This document shows, one piece after another, positions 1-11,689 of a DNA stretch of 64,000 bases. The DNA is from Sipunculus nudus. Taxonomy: Eukaryota; Annelida; Sipuncula; Golfingiida; Sipunculidae. The notes under the pieces were generated by a model. It saw nothing but the letters and a program-made list of their open reading frames with translations, had not been told where the DNA came from and did no database searches. The stretch is from positions 34,430,340 to 34,494,339 of the forward strand of contig CM049322.1 of NCBI GenBank assembly GCA_026874595.1. Reading direction: 5' to 3'. The first letter of the stretch is position 1, and every line of letters begins with the position of its first letter. A program made the position numbers and the translations under genes.

Positions 1-178
1 TTAATGATCCATCATATAAAGAAGGTGGAGAGATATCGGAATCTGATTGGTTATCAATTTATCATACTTCGTTAGTTCTCCACTGAGCATGCGCAGAAAT
101 CGTCGTCGGGGTTCCACATGTGATATCCAGTCTTTTCTCTTGCTCCATGCCACTAAACAGCACGTCGCAAGAATTTTT
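1..178 (+). repeat. dispersed repeat, copy A
   Basis: This roughly 170-bp block matches, in reverse complement, positions 53948-54105 of the same window at about 80-85% by eye. Shared landmarks are GAAGGTGGAGAGATA, CTGATTGGTTATCAATTTAT, GTTAGTTCTCCACTG, GCATGCGCAG, GTCGGGGTTCCAC and CAGCACGTCG. It carries no ORF and no obvious pol III box. It is probably a short nonautonomous element; the left end may lie outside the window. Confidence 0.75.
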
Positions 179-434
179 ACTATTTTTTTGCTTGGCAGTC
201 ATGGATCAAGGACCTGAATGTCTTGGAGTAAACATTTATTCTCAACCGTCAAATGATAAAAATACTAACATAATAATTTGTTAAAGTTGTCTTGGCCGGG
301 AGCTGGGCCCTGTTGTTCCCTCAGTACCGGCGGGTAAATTAACCTTAATTCGGAGAAAACAGATAATTAATGTATTTCGCTTTTACCGGCGGTAGCGATG
401 AGTGGTGTAAGTAATTAATCAACACGCTCCTTAC

Positions 435-686
435 CTTGCCCAAAATTAATACAATGATTCCGGTCATGTTCATTAGCGCGTCATAGATCCGTGAAATTGG
501 TTGATCCGTGTAGTGTATTACGATTGAGGGTTCTACGTTTTGTTTGCTCGATCCGGCCATGAAATATCCATATTTTATTTTTTCGTGAAATTGCTTGGTG
601 TATTTTTGCCACCACTTTTTCGGCAGACTTATTAGTATGGAGGCATTATTTTCACGCGCAGTGATTCGGACTTTCGGTGCTTTCAA
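435..686 (-). CDS. probable first coding exon of an unidentified minus-strand gene
   Basis: Read on the minus strand, an ATG at 686-684 opens 84 codons ending in ...LILGK. A strong splice donor, AAG|GTAAGG, follows at 434, leaving phase 0. The peptide starts MKAPKVRITARENN, has a basic aromatic stretch (LPKKWWQKY) and ends in a hydrophobic segment (LMNMTGIIVLILG) that could begin a membrane helix. Base composition is more CpG-rich than the surroundings, as expected near a promoter. I do not recognise the family. The remaining exons would lie to the left, outside the window. It could be a chance ORF with a chance donor. Confidence 0.4.
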
Positions 687-1580
687 AGCCGGCGCAAAGC
701 CAGACCGTGGTTCCTTCAGTATGTTTTCTCAACAGTTGTTTGTCTTTTCCACTTTAGAACTAGACGATGAACTATTTATCCATTGCACAAGAACCTGCCT
801 TCTCGCGGATTCCCGTTGCCTCGATCGGCACGGTTGCGCCGCACGAAATATAGAGCGGTAACCTGTCGGCCGATTAATGACGCCGAGTTGTGAACTTATG
901 CAAAATTTTCACGCTTATCCATGCTTAAGATTCTTGTTATCGGACATTCGTTCGGGATTAGACCGAAACATTTCCCACCATCCTTCGATATCTTAACTTG
1001 GCAGGGATTAAATCTCCCTTCAGATAGCTGCGGACACGTGACTCATGAGAAGCAAAGTGGCACGGTCGATTATCAGTGGTTATGTAGGGAGAACGTTCGT
1101 ACGATGATATGCCGCTTGAGTTCGCATATACATTCTCCTTTCCCGTGATTCTACTTTGCAAACTTGATTCTAAATCAAACTTTGTGTCCGATCCGGCTTT
1201 CTCTCTATATTTTTGCTTTTGTGATGATGATCGTCGCCGCATATTACTGGGTTATCATCGGAACTATTCTCCCTCGCAAGCTATAAACAACTTATACATG
1301 CCTCCGGCGTTAAAAGGCCGCTTTGTGGTCTCCGGATAGCAGTTCGACAAAACCTGAATATTACCACTTCCGTCTGTGCCATATATTGTATTATTTGCCG
1401 CTATATCACGTGTTTATGGGCCCAGCTGTTAGTTTAAATGTACCTCATAACAGAATTTGTCTCACCCATTATATGCTATCTCAACATTTGACGTAGGCCT
1501 ACATCGGTGACCTGCAAGGAGAATCCACATTTACACATACTTATTTCATATTCTGTTCCTTCTCTTCTATTTTAGAAGAT
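687..1580. other. CpG-richer flank, no certain gene
   Basis: This stretch is relatively rich in CG dinucleotides (for example 820-860 and 1320-1370) and borders the candidate minus-strand exon, so it may hold that gene's promoter and 5' UTR. Short ORFs on both strands overlap one another and show no recognisable domain. A plus-strand reading near 1198-1280 encodes a hydrophobic, membrane-like peptide but lacks a convincing start or splice boundary. Confidence 0.3.
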
Positions 1581-1829
1581 CTCATGCTTTTTGTTTGGAC
1601 CAACTTTAACGTTGAATTCCATGCTTGTTAGTGTATTTGTTATATTTACTTGTTCTTACTGTTTTCATCCAGGGCTCTTTTTCTTGGCAAGGGTTGCTTC
1701 CCATCTCTTTGTCAGTTTGTTACACCTTATCCTATGCTATATATTTAGGGACTCTGTGTTCTGTTGGCGTGGGCTGTGCCCAGTGTGTGCCTTGTTCAAT
1801 CATGAATTTTTACCCTTACATTTTTTTTT

Positions 1830-1860
<31 letters not shown>

Positions 1861-3740
1861 CAGTTCCGGTGTATTTGTTCCGTGTCATATAATTTATCTA
1901 CCTTGCATGACTTGTTACTATTATTGTTTATGTTGATCTGTAACGTTTTGTTAGCATATTGTTCAATACTTAATTGCTACCTATAGTATAGTATGCTGGT
2001 TCAGAGGCTGCTCTGTGCTTCTGTTTTTTTGTTTTTTTTCTTATCCTTTTTTTCAAATGCAGATTTGCAGAGGTTGTCTGCATTTTCACTCTGCTTTATT
2101 GTGGTGTGTGTGTGTATGCAGAGGTTATTTTGCTTGTGTTTTGGGACAGCTGCTGCCTTACCGTTTTTCCCCGCAAGTTAACACGGGGTGCTGCTGTTCC
2201 TCCTCCAACTACCCCCCCCCCCCCCCACTTACCCCGCAAGTTAACGCGGGGTGTGCTATCCTATAGAGTGCAAGTGCGGGTTATCTTTTATCATTGCTGC
2301 GCATTTTTTTTTCATTTTTAATTTGCAGCTGTGTCACAGAATCTTCTGCAGTGTTTGCAGTATTTTGCTCCCCTTGTGCTCTTATCTCGTTCATGTTACA
2401 CTTTTACACTTGCAGTTGAATGATGCAATTTCTCAACTTTTATAATGTTATGTTTACTGCTTCATTTCTATCACATTTGCTAAATGTATCAATGTTGCCA
2501 CTGTGGCTACTTTGTTGTTTTCATGTAACTGAATTACATGTAACTTAAGTTTTTTTTTCTTTTTGTTTTTTTTTCTGTAAGGGATAAGGTCCTGAGGTAC
2601 TTGTCAACTCTTCTTTTCGTACATATATATATGAGTATGTACTCTTTGTCTGCCTTTTTTATTCTACGGGTGAGAAAATATTTTGTTCATTGTGTGCCGA
2701 TTACTTCTGCTTTAATGCGAGCTATTTTGTTCTTTGTTTCCTTTTTTGCAGGTTTATATTGTACTGGGTTTTCATTATTTCTTCTTTTTTTTCTATAACA
2801 GGTTTTCGAGGTGAAGGCTTCCTCCTTTTTGTCTTATTGCTGATCAGCCGTTTGGACTTTGTTGTTCCTTTTTAATTTTATATTTTGGCAGTTCTCTTCT
2901 ATTTCGGAGTATCCATAAGTGGGTCACTTATTTAACCATTTTGTGTATATATATTTCACGACAATGTTTGTAAGATCTGTGCATTTTCCTTGTTGCATTT
3001 ATGCATACATTTTGATTGCATTACCCCAGTTCATCCTCTTTTAGCTGCACTAGTCCTGTAATGTTGGTTTTACATATTAGCATTTTTATTTTAACATAAT
3101 CCTAACTTTGGTCTGTTATCATAAGTTAACTTCATTGTTTCGTTTTACTTCGTGTAACAATATAAACCTTGTGACTCCAGATAAGTTAGTGTAAGCTTGC
3201 TTGCTGATAGTATATATCCTTTTCATCAGGCACCTGAAACAGTTACTTGGTTCTTGTTTTCCTGACTTGCAGGTGCCCCAGAAGCCTACAGAACAGATGG
3301 ATAGTTACCAGAAGTGCTACATGATCTTGGTCATTATTTTCTCATTTATCTTAAAATGTATACTGAATAACATTGTGGATCTATTCCCTTCTTTTAATAA
3401 TGAATTTGTTCAATTATCCTCCCTTTGGTGTGTAAATGGAACTGTCATGCATTGATTACCTTTCATCAAATACTGGTTGTTCCATTGTGTAAAAGGTATA
3501 TTCAAGTTTTGGGATCTTGTTTTCCTTGCTTCCGTTTCTTTTTTCAATGTCCTATCAGATCAGAGTTTTCCGTGTATGGTCATGATTGTTACCTTCCATG
3601 CATGTTTCGGGAGATGGCTTTTTTCCCAACTTTGTCTTGCTTAACTTACTTTACTCACCTGTTTTTTCTTTTATGTCTGTCCTAATAGTCTTCTTGAATT
3701 GTTTTGCATACACTTTCCACTAAAATAAGTTTATATATAT
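1581..3740. other. T-rich noncoding stretch with low-complexity tracts
   Basis: The plus strand is strongly T-rich with many polypyrimidine-AG patches, which generate spurious hydrophobic ORFs. It contains a (CT)n tract at about 1829-1857 and a C run at about 2210-2226. Two copies of a GC-rich hairpin unit (CCCCGC-aagttaac-GCGGGG type) lie at 2169-2188 and 2232-2251. No reading frame resembles a known protein. It could be UTR or intron of an unseen gene. Confidence 0.4.
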
Positions 3741-3744
3741 AACA

Positions 3745-4335
3745 TTCCCTGCTTGCCTGCCTCATGCCACGGTCACAACCCACCATGCGAGTTTTTATTC
3801 CAAACGTTTTTGGGGGAGGCCACGGCCGCCACGTTTTTCTGAAAACGTGGGGAGGGAATGACAAGAGCAGGCAGGGAGTACGTCAACGCACGTCACTCGC
3901 ACGGTTGCGCAAGGTGTAACTACGTGGCCCGTGAGCGGTTGCGTGCATCGTACGTTGCGCACGTGGTAAATGAGTTTTACATGCTTACAACTTGCTTATT
4001 ATGTACGATCTCCGTACAATCCCACGTTATCGTACTGAGGCCGTACTTACACGTGCTGCTCACGAACGGTTACCTTACTCACTCGCATGTTAAGTACGTG
4101 CACATGCGATGAACGCGAGTTTTTCCGCCCGTTGTCGGGGGTGAATCCGTAGCCCGACCCCAGCCCGCACGCAGCGAAAGTTCCTTGTGCACTTAAAGTG
4201 CTACGCCGTGTCTGCGTGCTCCCAAATGCGTACTGAGGCGGTACTCACCACGTACGGAACCCCAAATTTTGCCAACGTTTTTGCAAGTAGACAGCACGGA
4301 CTTGCATGTACGACCGGTTGGGACCACGGCTTTAA
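3745..4335. other. CpG- and ACGT-dense island
   Basis: An abrupt block of high CpG density sits in AT-rich sequence, with many repeats of TACGT, ACGTAC, GTACG and CGTACTGAGG. CGTACTGAGGCCGTACT (about 4030-4046) recurs as CGTACTGAGGCGGTACT (about 4229-4245). The edges carry CCTGCTTGCCTGCC and GAGCAGGCAGGGAG, a weak inverted repeat. No ORF looks coding. It may be a repeat family of its own or an unmethylated regulatory island. Confidence 0.45.
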
Positions 4336-5394
4336 GCATGATCTATTCTTCGGATGCTGTTTTTGTTTTAGCTTTGTTCTTCCTGTTTTTCAGAAAATTC
4401 ATTTACATTTCAATTTGATATTAACATATTTTAACTTCCCATTCCTCAGCAGGCTTTACATATTTAACATTAATTTTTAGCTATTAATTGTATTAAGTTA
4501 ACGACTTTTACATCTTTGCTTGTCCCAGCTCTTTGTTTCCATCCAATCTCACATCATCCTTTGATTAAGAGGTATGCATCTTTTTTGGCTTTTCTTACAT
4601 CGGTACTATATCCATATCCTTATGCTCTAAATGGCTTATTAAGTTTTATATACAAGCGCTCTAAATACTTTACACAGAAAATTTGTATAGGATGCCACTC
4701 TGCCAAGCTGTTTTGTTTCATAGCTTTTGGAGGGTGTGGACTACTGATCCATGTTCCGGTTATGCCATACATAGAATAATGGGTCATCTGTGGCACCACG
4801 AAAGCCAGAAGGGCGGTCTTCTGGCTTTTTGGTTATTTAAGCCTCTCCCTTTCAAATCAAGGATTTGTCCTCACTTCAGGGGAATAATATATAGAACTCC
4901 ATTCATTTGAACAGTGGGAAACAATGTACTGTAATAGAAACAATTTTATTGTAATTAACTCTTTTTTTAACACTTCATTTATGGGTAATTCTTAGCAACT
5001 GTTGTTATTTTTTCGGACGATCTGTATTAACGAGAAATCTGCAGTGTGTCAATTATTGTCATTTCAAGCTATCTTGATAATAGACCGAGTCCTGTTATTT
5101 CTACAACATATTTTTATCATTCAAATTCATCGACCATCTGTCATATTTCGCATGTATATCAATCAACAATTATGTTTTCGTTCACTGTGATTTTCTCCCC
5201 AAGGCAGCTATATTGTGTCATCAGAGCATTTAAATGTGCACAACTCGAATACATCCTGGGTATTGTGTGGGGTACAGATGGACTCGTTTCGGAATCTATC
5301 TCCTTCGACACCTGATATCTCTTATAACCTTTTCCTTAACCCAGTGCGCTGCGTTACTTTAATTGTATTTTCCGTTCTAAATGTATATTGAGTT

Positions 5395-5640
5395 ATCTTT
5401 TTAGATGGTCTTTGTTTAGAGAAGATATACAGTTCACTGGCTTCCAGCATGGATCCTATATGCCAGTGTACAACACACCATGGAGCCAGACATTCTGCTG
5501 TGATCTACCCAGGCAGAGGAGACAGTTTACAAGAATAAACCAGTCGTCACTCACCTACACCTTTCAGAGAACCCAACAAGATCTCCAGATATGGACTATT
5601 ATGATGTTACAGTTTCAATTCATTTAGTACTTTCCTTTAT
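5395..5640 (+). other. possible exon or transcribed fragment, uncertain
   Basis: This patch has balanced composition unlike its T-rich neighbours, and more than one plus-strand frame reads through it for 25-70 codons. One frame contains SENPTRSPDMDYYDV. No frame covers the whole patch with clean splice sites, and no family is recognised. It may be a degraded exon, a pseudogene piece or chance. Confidence 0.15.
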
Positions 5641-5839
5641 TTTTATAATGTTGAAGCCTAGTTAGGTAAAAATGATTGTGCCAAAGAGGCTCTTTAAGGT
5701 CTAATCATCGTCAAAAATCACGAAAATTACATTTTTCTGGAAAATATCTGGTTTTATAGATGTTTGCTATATCAATCCTTTCACAAAAACACGTTCCTGG
5801 GGTTATATTGTATCAATTAGAAAAATAAGTATTTTAATT

Positions 5840-6010
5840 CAGATGTCAACCCCACGTGGGGTGCAAACAGGACCAACTGTCAGCTCGGCGAGAGTTAGCA
5901 GCGTGTAAGTTGCTTATTTGTTAACCATGCGCTCGCCGTATTAGGCAAATGGTTGATTGACAGGCGTGGGGAAGCCGCGGTCTGTCAGCCGGGAAAGAGC
6001 TTATCTTTAT
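5840..6010. other. CpG-rich patch with perfect CACGTG palindrome
   Basis: CCCCACGTGGGG at 5853-5864 is a perfect 12-bp palindrome centred on an E-box. It is followed by about 140 bases richer in CG than the surroundings (GTCAGCTCGGCGAG, GCGCTCGCCGT, GGGGAAGCCGCGG). No gene is visible. A regulatory element is possible but unproven. Confidence 0.3.
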
Positions 6011-6537
6011 TACCGGCACTTACTAAATGGCACTAATTAATACAAACACGTTCCCCTATACGCCTAACCAAGAAGTAAACTGTACATCGTACTCCAGTCG
6101 CCGTATAATGTCTTTGTCACTGCCCTATAATATGTTAGTGTCACCCAATAATGGTCCTGGCACCAAGAATATACCCAGAAATATGAATTTACCGATTGTT
6201 ATTTCTGTAATATTGACCCTGTTATAAACTATAACATTTTCTCTTAGGGTCCATCATTACATCGCCAAAACCATAACCGAAAACATCGTTCCTTCGTCTA
6301 TAATATACACTATCTTCAAACTGAACGTCATGGGTCGAAGAAAAAAGAGTAGAATGAGTGAAGATAAAATTTGCTATTTGAACGAGAGACAGTCACATAC
6401 TGCTGATCACAAGGTTCCCGTGTAGTTGGTGGAGGATGTAGATAAACGCCGAGGATTGTGCAGCAATATGGGACTGCTTTGCACGAATGAATTTTGTGAG
6501 AGGAACGCGGCACCAAGTTACACCACCACGTCGCCTG

Positions 6538-6840
6538 CTAACCAGTTTTGCGAAGTGAACCGCGCCGGATCGGAGTCTTAGCTATGAGAGCGATCGGTAA
6601 AGGAAGAGCGGCCGCAGCACGATTTAGCGCGTATATGACTGGTGTAAATAAATCTAATGAGAGAGAGAGATATGTGTTACTACTAGCTATGTAGTGTCTC
6701 ATATATAATTGTGAGAGAGGGAGACAAGCTGTTAATTGGATTAGGGTATTTGGTGGTCTGAATGAGAGCGCAGAGTAAACAGAGTGATCGTTATTATCAG
6801 TCACTTCACACCTGACGCGTGCCCCGGCGCGGTAGCCCAT
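6538..6840 (-). other. CpG-rich patch with an uninterpretable open frame
   Basis: A 100-codon minus-strand frame is open here, but it runs through a GA-repeat tract (about 6658-6672) and has no recognisable motif. The patch is CpG-richer than its neighbours. I do not call it a gene. From 6915 to 7620 the sequence is AT-rich with nothing recognisable. Confidence 0.2.
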
Positions 6841-7621
6841 GACCTGATTACCGATGACCGACCCCTCGGACCAGTAAGCTCCGCCTACTTTAGTTTGACA
6901 GTTCTCCAGTTGTCATGATGCCTAATAAAATCCTTTTTTTTAACATTGATAAACCATTAAATTTTATAATTTATATATTGAAACCGATTCTCATCCGAAC
7001 ATTTAGTGACAAAATACAACTGTCATTTGCGCTTATCTCCCTGTTTTCCACTCAATACGAAATTTCTCTTCCCAAACAGTTTTTGGCCGTTTTCTCAAAA
7101 CAGTATTTCAGGAGACTGTACGGTCTTAAGAGCGATATTTCTTAAAAACCATCGAATATAGAGTCTTCAAATTTTGCATATAGGTAAATCAACAAGTATT
7201 CTAAAATGCGTTTTTTTTTCTTTTACCTATATCGTTTTTAGTGTAGTAGAAATACGTTATTTAAACGAAATAAGTATTGTTAACATCACATTTTTTTTTT
7301 ACATTTAAAATTCATTATGAAAAAAAGACAATAAAGATATAACAAAAAAAACACCTGGAGATATTTGTATGTAGTTTCAAATGATACTATTTCCACATAC
7401 ATACCCCATGCCAATTTTGAGATATATCCAATTAAAAAAAAATAATTTTAAATCATTTCAAGTTTTAAATTTTCAAAGTGGACACTGTTACACTTTTTAA
7501 ATAAATCTCATCTGATAGAGAATATTTTAAGGATTCTAAATATATATACATCACTGTGTCTAAAATTATTATTAATATGATTTCTAAAGCTAAATTAAAC
7601 CAAGGTTGTTTGACATTTTTT

Positions 7622-8305
7622 GAAGCAAGCTACATTGACAGTGGATGAGGAAAGATTCGGCGTCTCAGATCCGATATTATCAGCCTAAGATTTGGCAGTT
7701 TTTAGTTCGCTGAATTTCATGTAAAACAACGTGGGATGTGATGCACCTTTAAAAACCTTTCGATTAATCAAAAACCTTTTGTACCCCTTAATGGTATGTT
7801 AAAAAAATCAGAATCATTTCAGAAAAAGAAATGTCTTCTGCTGAAAATCACCGATATGGTGCTTGTTTTCACCTTGTATTTAAGTCTTAAGCCACAGTAA
7901 AATGGGCAAGGTACCTACCTGAAACATAAATTCTACAAATTTTTAATTTTCACAATAATTGTTCAGATTCAGTTATGTTTTATTTGGTAAGCTGTCTGGA
8001 AAATTTGGTTACAATTCGCTGAAAATTAAAGAAAAAAATACTGCTGCTGTCAAAATGGAACGCCGCCTCTAAGGTCCCCACTGACCGATCGCCATCTCGT
8101 GTCTGTCGCACGAAAGACTGTGACAGCTTCTTATACTGCACGACCACATTGTGTTGTTAAATCTAGTCTAGCACAACATCAGACATGGTGTTAACATTCA
8201 GAGAACTAAAATATAAAAAAAAACTGCCTGCACGTACACTGGTAATATCGGATCTGAGACGGAGAATCTTTCTTCATCCACCGTTAATGAAGTTCGCTTC
8301 AAAAG
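7622..8305. mobile_element. MITE-like element with about 60-bp terminal inverted repeats
   Basis: The left arm (7622-7682, beginning GAAGCAAGCTACATTGACAG) matches the reverse complement of the right arm (about 8245-8305, ending in GTTCGCTTC). Both share GATCCGATATTA / TAATATCGGATC and flanking AAAGATTC / GAATCTTT. Inside the arms GGCAGTTTTTAGTTCGCTGAA continues as a weaker inverted match. The roughly 560-bp core has no coding capacity. A nonautonomous DNA transposon fits; flanking target duplications are not obvious. Confidence 0.7.
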
Positions 8306-8585
8306 CACATGTTTTTGGGTTCGATGAGCGTGCACAAAAAATCACGTGATATCACAGCCGGTGAAACTCGGGTATATCCGAAAAACTCCGTACGTGTGGG
8401 CGGGGCTATTGCCCTCTCGTGGCATTTAGACAAAATATATGTTTAAGTTTCCAAAAGGTAGTTTGTTAAAATAAAATAGGTTTAACGCAGGAAGTTATGG
8501 TTTAAAACCATTCGCGCGTCAGCGGTAAGGTTTATTCAACAAGAAACACCATTAAATGGAAAACCCTTACTTTTAACAGTGTTGC

Positions 8586-8740
8586 CAGACCCATGACAAC
8601 TCCTTTGGTTGTCACGGCAAACATCTGACAACCCTCTAAACAACCCTAGATGGTTGTCGTATTGATATTTTGACAACCTGTGTTGTTGTTTAAGCTACAC
8701 CCATTTGACAACACTAATGTTGTCGATTTGACAACCGTAT
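8586..8740. repeat. cluster of GTTGTC / GACAAC motifs
   Basis: At least eight copies of the hexamer GTTGTC or its complement GACAAC, or near-matches, occur in about 150 bp. They include facing pairs such as GACAACCTGTGTTGTTG and TTGACAACACTAATGTTGTC. This is a cluster of short inverted motifs that can form several alternative hairpins. No function is known to me. Confidence 0.5.
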
Positions 8741-9428
8741 GTTTTCAGCGTAAACAGTCGTCCTCTTTTCCCCACACTGAACATATTTGTCGTAGCATCA
8801 TCTTGTACCGATAGTACCAAGTTTCGGGACCAGTGATCGACAGTCCGAATGGATGTTTACAAATAAATACCAAGCCGAATCTCCCTATCATGCATTTTTT
8901 TACCTTGCACTATCAAAAGTTGTTAAGCCATATTGTACATTTTTATAGAATATTTCTATTGGCCTGTAAATCTTTATAACTGAGCATTTAAAGTGAAAAG
9001 GAAACTCTGTACATATAGACACTCTGCAATTTAGAACGTTAATGCATAGCGTAATTTATTGTTTTATTTGGTTACACTAGTACCGAGATGAAATATGAGT
9101 TATATGAACGGAAGCCCTTTTATAAAAAATAAACGGTTCACCACATTAAGCGCTTGGATCACTTTATTTGGGGAGATAAAAAGTTATAATAAATCAAAAA
9201 TACATATATAGCCTATATAAGGATCCATAACTATTACAAATATCGCCAGGCTGGTTTAGGAGAGAAATTTCACAGCGGTGAAAATTAGGTACCGTCTCGC
9301 TAAACAAAAGCAAGTTCTTAAATTATTTCTTGTGTAAGAACCAGGAGGGAACACTTATCAGATTCATTTTTTATTTCCATATTGACGTCAGAATTATTCA
9401 GATTTTATCCTGGCAACTTCTTTTACCA

Positions 9429-10024
9429 GCATTCGGAACACCTCGGCCGAATCCGTTGGCTTCTAGCCTCGGATGTGTGTATGGCCCAATGATACACCAA
9501 CCCATTATGGTACAGTTCGCCGGAAATCCACCGGCGTGCCATTTCTACTGAATCGTCAAAGATAAGATCACGGTTTTTACCAAAAAATGCATTGATCTGC
9601 CATATAAATATTTATTATATGGACTTGATTTTTTGCTGAACATCAAATATGGCCATGTTCCGACGGTAATTTAACAAGAGAGTTCAGTTTATCAAAGATG
9701 CCTCATACATCGCCTATGCACAAGGAAGGACAAGCGTGAATTTTATCCTGTAGTGGTCCAAATCAGTATACCAGAGGTATACCTGGGATTTTTCCCAGTC
9801 TGTTTCACTAATTATTGTTGTCTTAAAGTTTTAAAGGTAGGCTCTGTGAGGAATGGCAGTAACTGGACACAAAATACATTTTTTTGCTCTTATACAGTGT
9901 GCAAAAAGGGTATATATAGTTAACCTGGCCTTGACCTTGCTATGCCGAAATACTTTTCATGGCGCCCCATGTATGTTCATCCGAGGCTATATTTCCAACG
10001 GATTCGGCCGAGGTCTTCTGAATG
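9429..10024. mobile_element. inverted-repeat element sharing a CCTCGGCCGAATCCGTTGG core
   Basis: The left arm 9429-9488 and right arm 9962-10024 are inverted copies sharing CCTCGGCCGAATCCGTTGG and TAGCCTCGGATG. The arms are about 60 bp and the intervening sequence about 470 bp. Within the core, TATACCAGAGGTATACCTGGG...CCCAG at 9768-9800 is a further small inverted repeat. No transposase fragment is visible. Confidence 0.6.
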
Positions 10025-10191
10025 TTTTTTGTAGCAGCTGAAACTAACTGAGAGGGGCCGTTTAACACATCCCTGGCTATTCTATCAAAGCCTCTGGCAG
10101 CTTGGCGTTCAGATACCTTGATTCGTCGATTCGCTCTGGCATCTATTTCATGAATGATGAACAAGCCCGCAAGTGTCCGGACTGAAATCAC
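9940..10191 (-). other. open minus-strand frame overlapping the repeat arm, coding status doubtful
   Basis: An 83-codon minus-strand frame reads charged and soluble-looking (IHEIDARANRRIKVSERQA) and is CpG-richer than its surroundings. Its C-terminal third lies inside the right arm of the inverted-repeat element. That argues for repeat-derived sequence or an exapted fragment rather than a conserved exon. I do not recognise it. Confidence 0.2.
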
Positions 10192-10344
10192 AACTGCCTA
10201 TAAAAGCCCAAAGAAAAAAAGTAAACTCTAGATATAAATCTATATACTCCAGATCTAAAAACTCGATGAATCAATGCCTCTGACACGTACTTGCTAGGAG
10301 GGGTTAGAAGGATATCGGATGTCAGGTATTATCATATCTGACAG

Positions 10345-10765
10345 CTGCGATGATTGTATCATTAACTTCCCTGTTATCGTGATATCATGATATGCTTTTA
10401 TGTTCACAGTTTGGGAGCACACACATGCCCTTTTACCAAAAGATTATTACATCACCAGGGTGTTTCTGTGTTAAGAAAAAAAAAACAAATAATTTCAAGG
10501 AAAACATTTATTTTAGTATGAGTATGTTCAAAATGACAGTGGTGCATGGTCAAAGTGACAGAATCGCATTATCTTAAAACTGGCGATTTGCAAGCTTATA
10601 AGAAATCGGACATGGTAAATAGCACTGGCAGTTGTCTATGGCGATGCCGACAAATGCTGGAGTACTCTTGCCAGATACTTATATTACAAAACCATGATAT
10701 ATCTCAATAAATTCTATTTCATTATCATGATATAGAAAAGTGATACCATCCCAACCCTACTGGCT
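10345..10765 (+). repeat. dispersed repeat, intact copy of a pair
   Basis: The start (CTTCCCTGTTATCGTGATAT, then ATGCCCTTTTACCAAAAGATTATTAC) matches 33902-33985. The end (TTATCATGATATAGAAAAGTGATACCATCCCAAC) matches 34600-34636. The second copy is interrupted by another repeat. The ends are rich in ATCATGATAT. No coding capacity. Confidence 0.55.
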
Positions 10766-11461
10766 AGTGACTCGATAGTATTTTATGATAAAGACAACGT
10801 TAGTCGTATTTTGTCAATGACTATATGATAACATTTCTCGCAAGAAATCGTATTATAATTAGAACGAGGGGTATTGTCGGCCCTGCAGTAGCCTTTGGCC
10901 TATACTCAAACACCATATGCATTATAAATCTCAGTATAACAGGTAAGATCCTATTTTAGTTTAGACGTTTATAATCAGACTCATCGGCATGCGAGTTCAA
11001 GTCGGGGTAATAGTATCACTGACGCTAATTTAGTAAACTTTCCTTGAATTATCTTCTATTCCAGTATCTCCAAATAATCGAATGTCTGTGGAAAATATAT
11101 TTTGATAAACGTGTTATGATCAGGCAGACCTGACCGTGTTAAAATAATCATTGCAGGAATTACTAATCCGTGGGCTCTTAATTATATCTTCTTTATTTTG
11201 ATATCCCCTATCTGATAATTCACACATACGATTTAAAATATAGTAAACTGTGAATATTCAAAAGTGCTAACGAATAACCAATCTTTGCTCCTACAAATTA
11301 ATATATTCGCCAAACACCTTTTAAATACGCATTGGGGAAAATTTACTTCCAGAATCGTCCGCCAGATGTCAGTACTATCTGCTTAAGCGTAAAGCCTCAC
11401 GGGCCTCATGCACCCATTTTTATTCAAACATCGCCGGTAATACTCCGCTTCATAGATCATT

Positions 11462-11465
<4 letters not shown>

Positions 11466-11523
<58 letters not shown>
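11466..11523. repeat. (TA)n microsatellite
   Basis: A short GT run passes into about 55 bp of uninterrupted TA dinucleotides. It generates spurious Tyr-Ile ORFs on both strands. Confidence 0.95.
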
Positions 11524-11525
<2 letters not shown>

Positions 11526-11689
11526 CGTTCACTCCTTATGTTTCGTCTTCTGTTAATTCACCTGTCACAAAATATGACGGTTAATTAATTTACATTAATA
11601 CACACAAAAGAAAAAAAGCAAAAAAAAAAAGAATGAATAAGGCAAAGATAAAAAAAATGTATGATTCTCAGGCACTTTTTTTCACAAAT

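Noticed and set aside
1591-1986. 131-codon hydrophobic ORF
   Set aside because: T-rich sequence gives Phe/Leu/Ser-rich frames by composition; it crosses a (CT)n tract and has overlapping rival frames.
2169-2251. Two CCCCGC-aagttaac-GCGGGG hairpin units separated by about 43 bp, resembling a bacterial CRISPR repeat-spacer pair
   Set aside because: Only two copies, in a eukaryotic window with introns, no cas genes and low-complexity C runs between them. A chance or minisatellite duplication is more likely.
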